A DNA stretch of 24,998 bases from a virus: IMG/VR virus record IMGVR_UViG_3300042520_000898, positions 1 to 24,998 of that record; one strand, written 5' to 3'. How positions within the stretch are numbered: position 1 is the stretch's first letter; each line of letters starts with the position of its first letter. Position numbers and translations under genes: made by a program. The notes beneath the pieces are model-generated. The model saw only the letters and a list, made by a program, of their open reading frames with translations. It did no database searches and had not been told where the DNA came from. Positions 1-6,946 of the stretch are shown here, one piece after another.

Positions 1-1299
1 AGTAGCTACATTTGGAGATACAACGATAAAGTTTGCACCACCTCTCATAGTTAATTGATGAATTTTGTTAGATACCTTTTGTAATTTGATACCTAAAGTT
101 TGGAACCAAGTGCTCTTTTGGTATGCAGAAGCTGCAGCCGCAGAAGAATCTATTGCAAATCTACCAGTAGAAGCGTTATAATCATATCCAACTTTTGCTG
201 ACCAATATTCAGTTGTGAAAGCATTTTGTTGTAACATTTCTAAGATTTCTAAGTCGATTTCTAAAGAGATGTATTCAGACAACATTTGAGTTAACTCAGC
301 TTCAGCGTCTACACTATGGTAAGCGTTTAAATCTTGAGCTAATTCAGGAGTCCAAATTGCTTTTAATTTTCTTGTCTTAGCAACGATTGGTTCAGATTTC
401 AATTCTAATTCGATTTCTGGGATTGCTAAAGCCGTTGGGTTATTGTAATCTGTACTTCTATCTTCAAAGTCACCTCTTGAAGTATCAGTTGGTTGTTTGT
501 GATATGATAAAGTTGCACCTACTGAACCAGTAGTTACAGCAGATGTATATCCTGCGAAGAAAGAAGCCGTACCATTATTAACTGAACTATATTCAGGGTA
601 AAAAGTGAATCCAGAACCTGATTGAACTAATTCAAATGCTCTTACTGCTTGATAATCAGCACCTTCGGGTAGGTTAATAGTTAATTTTTTAATTTTTTCA
701 GCTGCGAATGATGCAGAGAAAGTTTCATTTTGTAAATTGAAATTGATATCAGCAATCGAAGCAGAAGTGATAACAGCAGTTGCTGCAACATCTATATCAT
801 TGATTGTGTATCCGAAACGTCCTGCTCCGTAAAGACCACCTTCAGCTGCTTGAGTTGAACCTAATTTGTTTGTGTTTCTATCTAAAGAATCTTTACCAAA
901 AGTACCACTGTTACCAAATAAAGAAGAACCAGAAGCTGGTCTACCTACTGTTGTATCAGTACCATATTTGAAATCCATGTAGAAAATAAGACCTGAAGGT
1001 AAGTTCATTGGTTGAACTGAAACGAATTCTTTTGCTGCAATTGCACCAAAGATACGTCTTACCAAAGGTAATGCTACACCTGCCCACTCTTCTGAACCAG
1101 AAGATGTACCTGTTCTTGTAGCCTCATCTAATAATTGCTTTGCTTGGTTTTCTAACATTACTGCCATACCATGCTTAGTTGTTTCAGAACCTACTCCTTC
1201 AAGTAGACCTGTTTTTTCCCATTTGCTTTTCAAACCTCTAGTTTGTTCAAGCATTACGCTTTGAGGGTTAGCGCCAGTCATTAATTTTTTAATGTCCAT
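1..1299 (-). CDS. 23: Major capsid protein, gp23-like (C-terminus cut by window edge)
   Basis: The reading frame is open from the ATG at 1297-1299 to the window edge, giving 433 residues without a stop; T4 gp23 has about 521. It forms the hexameric shell of the head. Early landmarks match the gp23 layout: KSKWEKTGLLEGVG near residues 24-37 (T4 has a KWxPLLEGEG stretch), a VRRIFG then VQPMNLPSGLIFYMDFKYGT block at about 80-113, and RGGANFIVVSPNVAT at the truncated end, typical of the gp23 fold. LxE tripeptides at 32-34 (LLE) and 57-59 (LDE) are candidate gp21 maturation sites, as T4 gp23 is cut after an IAE. The gene directly follows the gp22-like scaffold, the classic 21-22-23 order. The leader is A/T-rich without a Shine-Dalgarno sequence. 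The frame was read by hand; the family call is firm. Confidence 0.93.
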   Translation of the reverse strand, partial: MDIKKLMTGANPQSVMLEQTRGLKSKWEKTGLLEGVGSETTKHGMAVMLENQAKQLLDEATRTGTSSGSEEWAGVALPLVRRIFGAIAAKEFVSVQPMNLPSGLIFYMDFKYGTDTTVGRPASGSSLFGNSGTFGKDSLDRNTNKLGSTQAAEGGLYGAGRFGYTINDIDVAATAVITSASIADINFNLQNETFSASFAAEKIKKLTINLPEGADYQAVRAFELVQSGSGFTFYPEYSSVNNGTASFFAGYTSAVTTGSVGATLSYHKQPTDTSRGDFEDRSTDYNNPTALAIPEIELELKSEPIVAKTRKLKAIWTPELAQDLNAYHSVDAEAELTQMLSEYISLEIDLEILEMLQQNAFTTEYWSAKVGYDYNASTGRFAIDSSAAAASAYQKSTWFQTLGIKLQKVSNKIHQLTMRGGANFIVVSPNVAT

Positions 1300-1319
1300 T
1301 GTTTGTTTTTTTAATATTT

Positions 1320-2573
1320 TTATTTAATAATACCTGCTAATTTCTTAAATCTGTCAGAGAAATCTGTGTTCTCAGCAATTACTTGCTTAGATTGTGCTGG
1401 CTTAGTAGATTTTGTTACTTTGCTTGCGATTCCTTCAGAAATAGATTTTTTAGTAGATTTGTTTGTAGAGAATTTGAAGTTTTCTGCTAATGTAGAATAC
1501 ACCAATTTAACTTCTCTAACTGAATTTGTTCTATCTAAAGTTTCAATGACTTTAACTTTTTGTTCGTTAGTCATATTGTGAGCTCTAAATAATTTGTTTG
1601 CGAATAACAATTTAGCGTTTAACAAATTAACTTCATTGATTGTTTTTTGTAAAGATTTGATTACTTTGTAAGCTTCATTTAATTCAACTTTCATTTCTTT
1701 CTCATCTTCTTCTTTTTCTTCATCAACTTTGTCTTTGTCATCTTTCATGTCAGCTTCCATCTCACGTAAGATTTCTTCTAAGTCAACAACATCTTTGTCA
1801 TCTTCTTCGGCTTCGTTAGTTACAACAACTTTTGGTGTTTCACCTTTGTCAGTACCAGCTTCAGAACCGTCAGCTAAATTTTCATTTTTTGCTTCTTCAT
1901 CTTCCTCTTCAGCTTCATACATACCTTCTTCAGTTTCATCATCACCTTTGATTGATGCTTCTAATTCACGAATGATTGCTTCTAAGTCCATATCATCTTC
2001 TGATTCTTCATCATCAGAGTCCATGTCCATTGAATCATCACCCATTTCAGAATCCATGCTCATGTCATCCATGCCCATTTCATCTTCACCTTCTGCTTTT
2101 GCAAATGGATTTTCTTCTTCAGAATCTTCACCTTCTAATTCTGCAAGTCTAGCTTTCAATTCTGCAATTTCTGCATCTTTGTCACCATCCATAGCATCAT
2201 CAGCAAATGGGTTTTCTTCTTCAGAAATGTCTGCTACTTTCTTATAGTCAGTACCAGCTTGTTCAGGTTTGCCACTATCTTTCTTTACACCAACTGATAA
2301 ATCAGTCATTGCATCGTAAGAAGGAGTTGCACCTGGAGTCTCAGCGTATCCTGCGTCTACTTTAGACCCGATACCTGTTGAACTTAATTCTTCGTCAACT
2401 TTTTCAGCTTCTTTATCTTCAACTTCTGCTTCTGCTCTCATCTTTTGAGATAAGATAGATTGAAGTCTAGGAGTAAAAGCTTCTTCAAGTGCGATTTTAG
2501 CGTTTGCTAAAGCAGTTTCTTTAACGGCTTTGGCATCAGCGATTGCTTCTTTCAATAATTTTGAATTTGCCAT
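1320..2573 (-). CDS. 22: Prohead core scaffold protein, gp22-like
   Basis: 417 residues, strongly acidic in the middle and lysine-rich at the end, the composition expected of a T4-type internal scaffold that is degraded by gp21 during head maturation. Residues 1-60 are predicted helical. Residues 115-290 are Glu/Asp-rich with a Met/Asp-rich patch at 166-195. Residues 290-350 form a helix with the LLNAKLLFANKLFR and VREVKLVYSTLAENF stretches that I recognise from gp22-like scaffolds of marine T4-like phages. Two internal duplications are visible: SEEENPFA at 117-124 and 151-158, and DLEAIIRELEASIK (196-209) against DLEEILREMEADMK (264-277). It lies immediately before the gp23 gene and after a 188-base gap. 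A weak purine stretch (AAGGAA) lies about 13 bases before the ATG. Confidence 0.88.
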   Translation of the reverse strand: MANSKLLKEAIADAKAVKETALANAKIALEEAFTPRLQSILSQKMRAEAEVEDKEAEKVDEELSSTGIGSKVDAGYAETPGATPSYDAMTDLSVGVKKDSGKPEQAGTDYKKVADISEEENPFADDAMDGDKDAEIAELKARLAELEGEDSEEENPFAKAEGEDEMGMDDMSMDSEMGDDSMDMDSDDEESEDDMDLEAIIRELEASIKGDDETEEGMYEAEEEDEEAKNENLADGSEAGTDKGETPKVVVTNEAEEDDKDVVDLEEILREMEADMKDDKDKVDEEKEEDEKEMKVELNEAYKVIKSLQKTINEVNLLNAKLLFANKLFRAHNMTNEQKVKVIETLDRTNSVREVKLVYSTLAENFKFSTNKSTKKSISEGIASKVTKSTKPAQSKQVIAENTDFSDRFKKLAGIIK

Positions 2574-2761
2574 CTTGTTTTTTCCTTAAATTTGTTTGTG
2601 AAGTTATTCTTGTAGGGAACTCCAATGTAATTATGTTGATTGTTCGGTCACACCTTATAAAGAAGGGTATTCATTAATCAACTCTGTCTTGTAATCTTAT
2701 AATAAAAAATAAGATATTTGATAATATATATGTAAATTTTTTAGAAAACTAAAGAAAACTA
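2574..2761 (-). promoter_or_regulatory. Leader/intergenic gap before the scaffold-capsid pair
   Basis: This 188-base gap is the largest non-coding stretch of the window and lies just upstream of the two genes expected to need the highest late expression. It contains an inverted repeat, ATCTTAT at 2694-2700 and ATAAGAT at 2709-2715, with an 8-base A/T loop. No T-run follows the hairpin on the minus strand, so it is a poor intrinsic terminator. Further toward bS21, 2716-2735 is a very A/T-rich run that could hold a promoter. I see no open frame of useful length on either strand. A promoter plus 5' leader, or an mRNA processing or stability element, are the plausible roles; this is inferred from position. 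Confidence 0.3.
2694..2715. repeat. Inverted repeat (7-bp stem, 8-base loop)
   Basis: ATCTTAT at 2694-2700 pairs perfectly with ATAAGAT at 2709-2715. All but one pair are A-T, so the stem is weak. It could be a transcript hairpin between bS21 and the scaffold gene; no U-tract follows it in the direction of transcription. Confidence 0.35.
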
Positions 2762-2938
2762 CTAAAATAGTTTGTTTTTTCTTATAGTTTCTTCTTTTTG
2801 TAACCTCTTTCTTTTAGAAGGTTTGATAAAGTTCTTCCTTTCTCTAAGTTCTTCTATTTGTTTTATGGACTGAACTCTCTTTTTGTAATCTTTTATTGCC
2901 CACTCTATGTTTCCACCTTTAACACTTACTACTAACAT
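2762..2938 (-). CDS. rpsU: Phage-encoded ribosomal protein bS21 homologue
   Basis: A 58-residue basic protein from ATG at 2936-2938 to TAG at 2762-2764, found by reading codons by hand. It starts MLVVSVKGGNIEWAIKDYKK and continues with LRERKNFIKPSKRKRLQKEE (residues 31-50). This matches the bS21 pattern: a short beta start, an N-I/F-[DE]-x-A-[LI]-[KR]-x-[YF]-K-[RK] helix, then the LRxRxxFxKPSxxKR segment and a lysine-rich tail. The ML[IV][IV]xVK start and the Tyr in the DYKK position look more like Bacteroidota bS21 than the proteobacterial form. bS21 sits on the 30S subunit near the anti-Shine-Dalgarno end of 16S rRNA and acts in initiation; several phages are known to carry it. The start is 4 bases after the preceding stop, so it is part of the head operon. 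AGAAGA precedes the ATG. Confidence 0.9.
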   Translation of the reverse strand: MLVVSVKGGNIEWAIKDYKKRVQSIKQIEELRERKNFIKPSKRKRLQKEETIRKNKLF

Positions 2939-2942
2939 TCTT

Positions 2943-3314
2943 CTATTGTAAATTTGTCAACTTGTATTTTGTTGAGTATAATAAAGTTACAACCGTATCT
3001 ATATCGTTTTGTAACCAACTCATTTGTAATTTTTCGTCTTTTCTTAATTTTGCAACTACTGCAATCAATTTATCAAAATATGCAATTACATTTTTGATAT
3101 CATTATTTGTATCTAAACCACTTACCGATTGTAATTTAATTAATCCGTATTGTCCTTGATATGCCTCAACTAAACCATCTACTAAACCACCAATTGTATC
3201 GTAATAGTTTCCCAACGCAATATGTGCTGAAAATGAACCAACACCTTTAACTCCTACATGGAATGAATGTGTTTGTGTTCTACTATGTAATAACAATGAA
3301 GCTAATTGTTCCAC
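2943..3314 (-). CDS. Dps/ferritin-like helical protein, DUF5856-type
   Basis: 123 residues, all-helical in appearance. The N-terminal half has LLHSRTQTHSFHVGV, then GSFSAHIALGNYYDTIGGLVDGLVEAYQG (residues about 8-55). The spacing of His, Asp and Glu is like the first two helices of Dps/ferritin-like four-helix bundles (H..H then H....Y....VD...E). I recognise this as the small DUF5856-like protein often seen in marine T4-like phages; its function is not established. It overlaps the upstream gene by 13 bases and is 4 bases from the bS21 start, so it is co-translated with both. Iron or DNA binding would be inference only. The alternative is a head-core component with a fortuitous four-helix pattern. 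Confidence 0.6.
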   Translation of the reverse strand: MEQLASLLLHSRTQTHSFHVGVKGVGSFSAHIALGNYYDTIGGLVDGLVEAYQGQYGLIKLQSVSGLDTNNDIKNVIAYFDKLIAVVAKLRKDEKLQMSWLQNDIDTVVTLLYSTKYKLTNLQ

Positions 3315-3739
3315 TTTGTATTTTTTATTTGTTTCTCTATTTTATTCACCAATCCTCTTTCTTGTGCTTCTTCATACATTGCTTTTGTAAGGACTGCGGT
3401 TAATTCTTTTTTAAGTTCTTCAAAATTAATATCCTTATCATTTTTATATGAATTTAATTCCGATTTTAATTCTGGATATGACATTATTGCTGATACTAAT
3501 CCACCACCAATGCCCATCTTATCTACATCATTATCTATTCTACTTAAAAATGTTGGGTTTTTATATATAGATTTTAATATTTTTTTTAATGCTCTTTGTA
3601 TTTCAACACTTCTACCATTATAATATGCATCAATATTATCTGCTAATTTACCAAACAGCATACTAAACCATGCAAATAATGCAATACCACCTAATATAGC
3701 TATTAAAGAAAATTCGTTTAATTGTTGTTTATTTTCCAT
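3302..3739 (-). CDS. Small membrane-anchored protein in the prohead cassette
   Basis: 145 residues. A hydrophobic stretch at about 11-29 (FSLIAILGGIALFAWFSML) is a convincing single membrane helix; the remainder is a charged helical domain, predicted cytoplasmic by the positive-inside rule (KKILK follows). It overlaps the upstream gene by 11 bases and the downstream DUF5856-like gene by 13 bases, so all three are translationally linked. I do not recognise a family. In T4, prohead assembly starts on the inner face of the membrane with help from gp40, so a membrane protein here could serve as an assembly anchor; that is inference from context. The start MENKQQLNE is the first ATG of the frame. 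Confidence 0.7.
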   Translation of the reverse strand: MENKQQLNEFSLIAILGGIALFAWFSMLFGKLADNIDAYYNGRSVEIQRALKKILKSIYKNPTFLSRIDNDVDKMGIGGGLVSAIMSYPELKSELNSYKNDKDINFEELKKELTAVLTKAMYEEAQERGLVNKIEKQIKNTKWNN

Positions 3740-4163
3740 TGCAAGTTTTACATTCTTGTAATCCCAATCTTTGTTTCATAACATCTTCCGATAAATCCGC
3801 TATTTCAAAATATCTTCCTAATACATGCCCCATATCTTCATACAATGCTTCCAATCTTTCTTGTTGTGATTTTGCTTCTACTGCTTCTTTTTCAAAACCA
3901 GCTTGTAATTTTTTTAATTCGTTCATGTTACGCTTGATTGTAACTCTATCGAACCAATCACCACCTTCTCTTAAAGTATATTCTTGTGCTGCATCTGCAA
4001 TTCCACCCAATGTTTCTGCAATTTGCATAATATCAGATTTTCTATTCATCCCCTCTCTATGTTGTCCGTATGTAGAAATGATTTCTAAAAAATGTCTTTT
4101 TAATTCGGTTGGAAGTTGTTGAAACTCTTCGGTTTCTCTCAATATATGTTTTAACTTTATCAT
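3729..4163 (-). CDS. Conserved hypothetical helical protein of the head cassette
   Basis: 144 residues beginning MIKLKHILRETEEFQQLP. The MIKLKxxLxE start is shared by many small proteins in marine T4-like head clusters. The body (residues 20-130) is helical, with LKRHFLEIISTYG, GDWFDRVTIKRNMNELKKLQ and LYEDMGHVLGRYFEIADLSEDV blocks. A terminal CKTCNGK gives a single CxxC pair, too little for a confident zinc site. It starts 3 bases upstream of the next gene boundary and overlaps the membrane-protein gene at its end. Function unknown; its position between gp21 and gp22 suggests a prohead core or assembly protein. Confidence 0.7.
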   Translation of the reverse strand: MIKLKHILRETEEFQQLPTELKRHFLEIISTYGQHREGMNRKSDIMQIAETLGGIADAAQEYTLREGGDWFDRVTIKRNMNELKKLQAGFEKEAVEAKSQQERLEALYEDMGHVLGRYFEIADLSEDVMKQRLGLQECKTCNGK

Positions 4164-4166
4164 AAG

Positions 4167-4418
4167 TTATCTATTTACAATTTTATTTTTCTTCAATTTT
4201 TGAACCGCTTGCATTAATTCGGATGGAGTCATACCTAATGCATCAATCATTTTTGCAATTACATATTGTTCTTTTCTTTTATTAAGATTATATCCTTTTA
4301 ATGCTTTAATTGCTCTATCTAAAAATCTTTCTGCAGATGCCGGCAATGCAACATCCATATCATCTAATTCTTCTTTTACAATTTCTCTACCAGGTATTAA
4401 GTTTATTAACTTTGCCAT
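4167..4418 (-). CDS. Small prohead core-like protein
   Basis: 83 residues if started at the ATG at 4416-4418 (MAKLINLIPGREIVKEEL), which lies one base beyond the gp21 stop; a longer form from 4433 would overlap gp21 by 14 bases and adds only five residues, so I prefer the shorter start. The sequence continues with ALPASAERFLDRAIKALKGY and a C-terminal helix ending MTPSELMQAVQKLKKNKIVNR. It is helical, mixed-charge and small, like T4 core proteins gp67/gp68 in size, though I see no specific similarity to them. The gene sits between the protease and other small core-like genes. Confidence 0.65.
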   Translation of the reverse strand: MAKLINLIPGREIVKEELDDMDVALPASAERFLDRAIKALKGYNLNKRKEQYVIAKMIDALGMTPSELMQAVQKLKKNKIVNR

Positions 4419-4419
4419 A

Positions 4420-5010
4420 TTAATTAAGTTCAATTATAATTTCTCTCATTAAATCTTGTGACCTACACCACTTACCACATTCCTCTGCTATCTTTGCCCA
4501 TTGTTTTGACTCCTGTAAAGGTGCCATAAATGCTCCATGTGTTGATGGGTTTGAAACAAAATCCCACCCTACCAATTCGAAATCTTCTGCTACCATTACG
4601 GTACCATCTCTTAATTCTTTAACTGAACCTAAACCTCTAGATGAAATACCTAAACGAATATTGTTCTTTAATAATTCTTTTAAAATGTTTCCAGATGGTG
4701 TTGAAAGTATTTCCACTACTCCACACACATCATCACCTTCCCAATAGATTTCTCTAATGTTGTGTGATACATTCTTTAAATTAATAACAGGAGATTCAGG
4801 ATGGTCTAATTCACCTAAAGCTCTTCTTTCTTTAATAAGTTGTTGATATTTTTGACACTCTCTTTCTAATATTTCTTTAGGATATCTTCTATTATTTTGA
4901 TTTGGAGCACCTGCTCTTTGAAGAATTCCCTTAACTAAATAAGTTCCATTTTCTTCTTGTTGAAGTTTTGCTTCAAACAAATGTGTTTCAATTAATAATC
5001 CTTTACTCAT
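4420..5010 (-). CDS. 21: Prohead core protease, gp21-like
   Basis: 196 residues, close to T4 gp21 (about 212). The serine protease processes the scaffold and capsid proteins during head maturation. Visible catalytic landmarks are the His in GELDHPES (His70), the Ser in GISSRGLGS (Ser123/124) and the acid in VGWDFVSNPS (Asp150), arranged as in the HK97-like/gp21 prohead protease clan. The N-terminus has the YLVKGILQRAGAPNQNNRRY segment typical of this family (G.L...G..N.N.R.YP). The genes around it are the small core proteins and, further down, gp22 and gp23, its expected substrates. ATG at 5008-5010 overlaps the stop of the upstream gene by one base. Confidence 0.92.
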   Translation of the reverse strand: MSKGLLIETHLFEAKLQQEENGTYLVKGILQRAGAPNQNNRRYPKEILERECQKYQQLIKERRALGELDHPESPVINLKNVSHNIREIYWEGDDVCGVVEILSTPSGNILKELLKNNIRLGISSRGLGSVKELRDGTVMVAEDFELVGWDFVSNPSTHGAFMAPLQESKQWAKIAEECGKWCRSQDLMREIIIELN

Positions 5011-5303
5011 TATTTTTTATTTCTTAATGCTGCTAAATCCGAACCTTCTATTTCACCATCACCATCCACATCAATTTTCTTTTGGCCTGCTGATAATTCA
5101 GCTTCGTTGTATCCTGTTAATTTACCTTCTGATTTTGCTTTATATGCTTTATCTACTGCACTAAAAAATTTTACCTTTTCACCATCGGACATATCAGGAA
5201 TAGATTTACCTGTTCTATCTAACATATGTTTAAATAATTGTTGGTAGTCTGCCTCTTCTTTAACTACTTGACGGATAAGTTCTTTTAATTCTGTATGTTT
5301 CAT
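5010..5303 (-). CDS. Small prohead-cassette protein with an EF-hand-like loop
   Basis: 97 residues. Residues 1-20 (MKHTELKELIRQVVKEEADY) form a basic/acidic helix of the kind that starts many phage core proteins. The middle contains FFSAVDKAYKAKSEG. Near the C-terminus, DVDGDGEIEGSD (about residues 79-90) fits the EF-hand/dockerin calcium loop D-x-D-x-D-G-x-I-x-x-x-D exactly, followed by a short helix LAALRNKK. Calcium binding is a prediction from that motif. It overlaps both neighbours by one base (TAATG junctions), so translation is coupled from the 147-residue gene through to gp21. Similar small proteins occur beside gp21 in other marine T4-like phages, to my recollection. Confidence 0.72.
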   Translation of the reverse strand: MKHTELKELIRQVVKEEADYQQLFKHMLDRTGKSIPDMSDGEKVKFFSAVDKAYKAKSEGKLTGYNEAELSAGQKKIDVDGDGEIEGSDLAALRNKK

Positions 5304-5746
5304 TATTCTGATATTTGTCTGATTTTTTGGTCTAATTTTAATAATCTCTCCTGTATACTATAAATATGACTATTTGTTCTTTTCCAATAGGATTTATTAC
5401 TAACACCACTTTCATTTTTAATCTTACCATACCAATTAAGAAATCTTTCCATTTCTCTCAATTGTTTATTGATATTAGATATACCTCTACCAATTTTAGA
5501 TTGTGCGGTTGATTCATCTTGTTTTAATGCCAACCATCTATTTTCATTAACTGGAGTATATCCTGTTAGGTCTGCTTGTCTTTTGGCTTTTTTCTTTTCA
5601 CTATCTTTACCACTAAATGCATATGGAGTATTATATCCTTCAATATTACCTGTGGTGTTCATTTCGTCAATCATTCTTTCTCTAACTATTTTACGAACGA
5701 TTTCTCTAATCTTACTTAATTGTTGTTCTTTAGATACTTCTGGCAT
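5303..5746 (-). CDS. Hypothetical helical head-cassette protein
   Basis: 147 residues. The N-terminus (MPEVSKEQQLSKIREIVRKI) is a basic helix; residues 28-60 have a Gly/Tyr-rich piece (GNIEGYNTPYAFSGKDSEKK then LTGYTPVNENRW); residues 75-145 are helical with likely coiled-coil character (ISNINKQLREMERFLNWYGK and the final IQERLLKLDQKIRQISE). Length, composition and place before gp21 suggest a prohead core component. No family recognised with certainty. It overlaps the following gene by one base. Confidence 0.68.
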   Translation of the reverse strand: MPEVSKEQQLSKIREIVRKIVRERMIDEMNTTGNIEGYNTPYAFSGKDSEKKKAKRQADLTGYTPVNENRWLALKQDESTAQSKIGRGISNINKQLREMERFLNWYGKIKNESGVSNKSYWKRTNSHIYSIQERLLKLDQKIRQISE

Positions 5747-5759
5747 TTTTTTGTGTTTA

Positions 5760-6020
5760 TTATGCTAATAAATATGCTGTTCCAGATGTTACTGTAATAC
5801 TTCTAACATAACAAGGAATTGGTTCACCTTGTGCCAATGATTCTAATTTTAAAGTAGAACGAGTGCTAGCCGGTGTTGAACCTGACGGAGTTACAAATCC
5901 TTCTAAGTATACTGAACCTGAACAAACTGCTGAACCTCTCATTACACCCCATGCATTTTCCAATGAACCGGATTGTCCTGCGGTATATTCTTTTGCGTTA
6001 AATATTCTATAATTTACCAT
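5760..6020 (-). CDS. Small beta-rich hypothetical structural protein
   Basis: 86 residues, rich in Gly, Ser, Thr and small hydrophobics, with alternating polar/hydrophobic strands (for example GSVYLEGFVTPSG and SITVTSGTAYLLA). It has only two Cys and no membrane helix. This composition contrasts with the helical lysine/glutamate-rich neighbours and fits a small beta-sandwich or beta-barrel, such as a head decoration or portal-associated protein; that role is inference. It starts at ATG 6018-6020, three bases after the preceding gene's stop. Confidence 0.65.
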   Translation of the reverse strand: MVNYRIFNAKEYTAGQSGSLENAWGVMRGSAVCSGSVYLEGFVTPSGSTPASTRSTLKLESLAQGEPIPCYVRSITVTSGTAYLLA

Positions 6021-6023
6021 TTT

Positions 6024-6896
6024 TTATTTTTTTATTGATTCTTTTAATTCTTTTAATAATTCATATGTCATCATCATTGCCGATAAGTGTTGTTCTTTAA
6101 TCTTTTTAACAGATTTAATTTTTCTAATATTTGTAATAGTTTCTGCTAATTTAATTTTTGTTACTTTGTCAGAAATTTTAGAACCAACTTGTTTTAATCC
6201 TTCTACCAATTTAGTTACCTCATTTGAAACATATTCACTTAATTTACCAGTATTATTGATATTATTAATATATTCTCTCAATAAACCCTTTTGGTCATTT
6301 GTAAGATTACTATATTTGTTATTAAATGATTCAACTAATAATTTATAAGAAACCGCTCTTAAATCATCATCTTGTTTTCTATATTCTTCTAAAACTGCAT
6401 CTTTAAGTTTTACATCTTTATTTTGAATAGAAGAATTAATAATATTTTCTGCAATTGTAAATCTTGCTGATACTATATCGGTTGGTTCGTATTGTGTATC
6501 GGTTACAACTGTTTCAAATATTTTATAAATAGATGCTAATGTTTTATAATTAGAAATTGGAGATTTGATAAACTCATCTAAATCATAAGTTTCTTTAATC
6601 TCTTTTATAAGATTGTATTTTTCTTTTGTAAGTTTTTTCTCATCGATTTTCTTACGAGCTTCTAATATTGTATTAATGAATTGTTCAGCCTTTGATTCTG
6701 AATTATATTTTTCATTAATAAGATATTGATATAATTTCAATTCTTTTGATAATTCTTGCTTAGAATTAAAGTGTTCTTTTAAAAGTTTTTCAGCTACTGA
6801 CTTACTAGATGACATTACTTCTGCAGTAATTTGTCTTACTAATAATTCAAATATAAATCCCGTATTTTTAAATTTCGAATGTTTTATTTTTTTCAT
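6024..6896 (-). CDS. Conserved helical protein next to the portal
   Basis: 290 residues starting MKKIKHSKFKNTGFIFELLV. A TTG four codons upstream (6906-6908) could extend it, but the ATG at 6894-6896 gives the KxSKxKNTGxxFELLVRQIT start that I associate with homologues beside gene 20 in marine T4-like phages. The protein is almost entirely helical and charged, with a conserved-looking block LASIYKIFETVVTDTQYEP near residues 120-140. It is Lys/Glu-rich and ends with MMMTYELLKELKESIKK. Function unknown; it may belong to the prohead core or initiator complex that forms on the portal. The 50-base gap before it holds the motif ATATTTATAT on the coding strand. Confidence 0.72.
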   Translation of the reverse strand: MKKIKHSKFKNTGFIFELLVRQITAEVMSSSKSVAEKLLKEHFNSKQELSKELKLYQYLINEKYNSESKAEQFINTILEARKKIDEKKLTKEKYNLIKEIKETYDLDEFIKSPISNYKTLASIYKIFETVVTDTQYEPTDIVSARFTIAENIINSSIQNKDVKLKDAVLEEYRKQDDDLRAVSYKLLVESFNNKYSNLTNDQKGLLREYINNINNTGKLSEYVSNEVTKLVEGLKQVGSKISDKVTKIKLAETITNIRKIKSVKKIKEQHLSAMMMTYELLKELKESIKK

Positions 6897-6916
6897 CAAA
6901 TTATACAATTATTCTG

Positions 6917-6926
6917 ATATAAATAT
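6917..6926 (-). promoter_or_regulatory. ATATTTATAT gap motif (site 1)
   Basis: Exact 10-mer ATATTTATAT on the coding strand, 20 bases before the ATG at 6896. The same 10-mer occurs in the gaps before the 9929 and 17022 starts. It could be a late promoter element, although T4's late consensus TATAAATA would read on the opposite strand here. Confidence 0.25.
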
Positions 6927-6946
6927 ATTTTATTATTGGTTTAATA

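Noticed and set aside
1729-2247. Long plus-strand serine-rich open frame
   Set aside because: It is the antisense shadow of the acidic gp22 segment: GAA/GAT/TCA-rich codons give a low-complexity Ser run, with no leader and no family resemblance.
2694-2715. Intrinsic terminator
   Set aside because: The hairpin is A/T-only apart from one pair and no T-run follows on the coding strand, so I record only an inverted repeat.
4419-4433. Upstream ATG for the small gene after gp21
   Set aside because: Adds five residues and overlaps the gp21 stop; the internal ATG at 4416-4418 lies right after the stop.
5354-5361. TATAAATA on the plus strand as a T4-type late promoter
   Set aside because: It lies inside a coding region and would read against all genes; such A/T 8-mers are expected by chance at this composition.
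6897-6908. TTG start extending the portal-adjacent gene by four codons
   Set aside because: The ATG at 6894-6896 gives the start that fits the family and needs no rare initiator.
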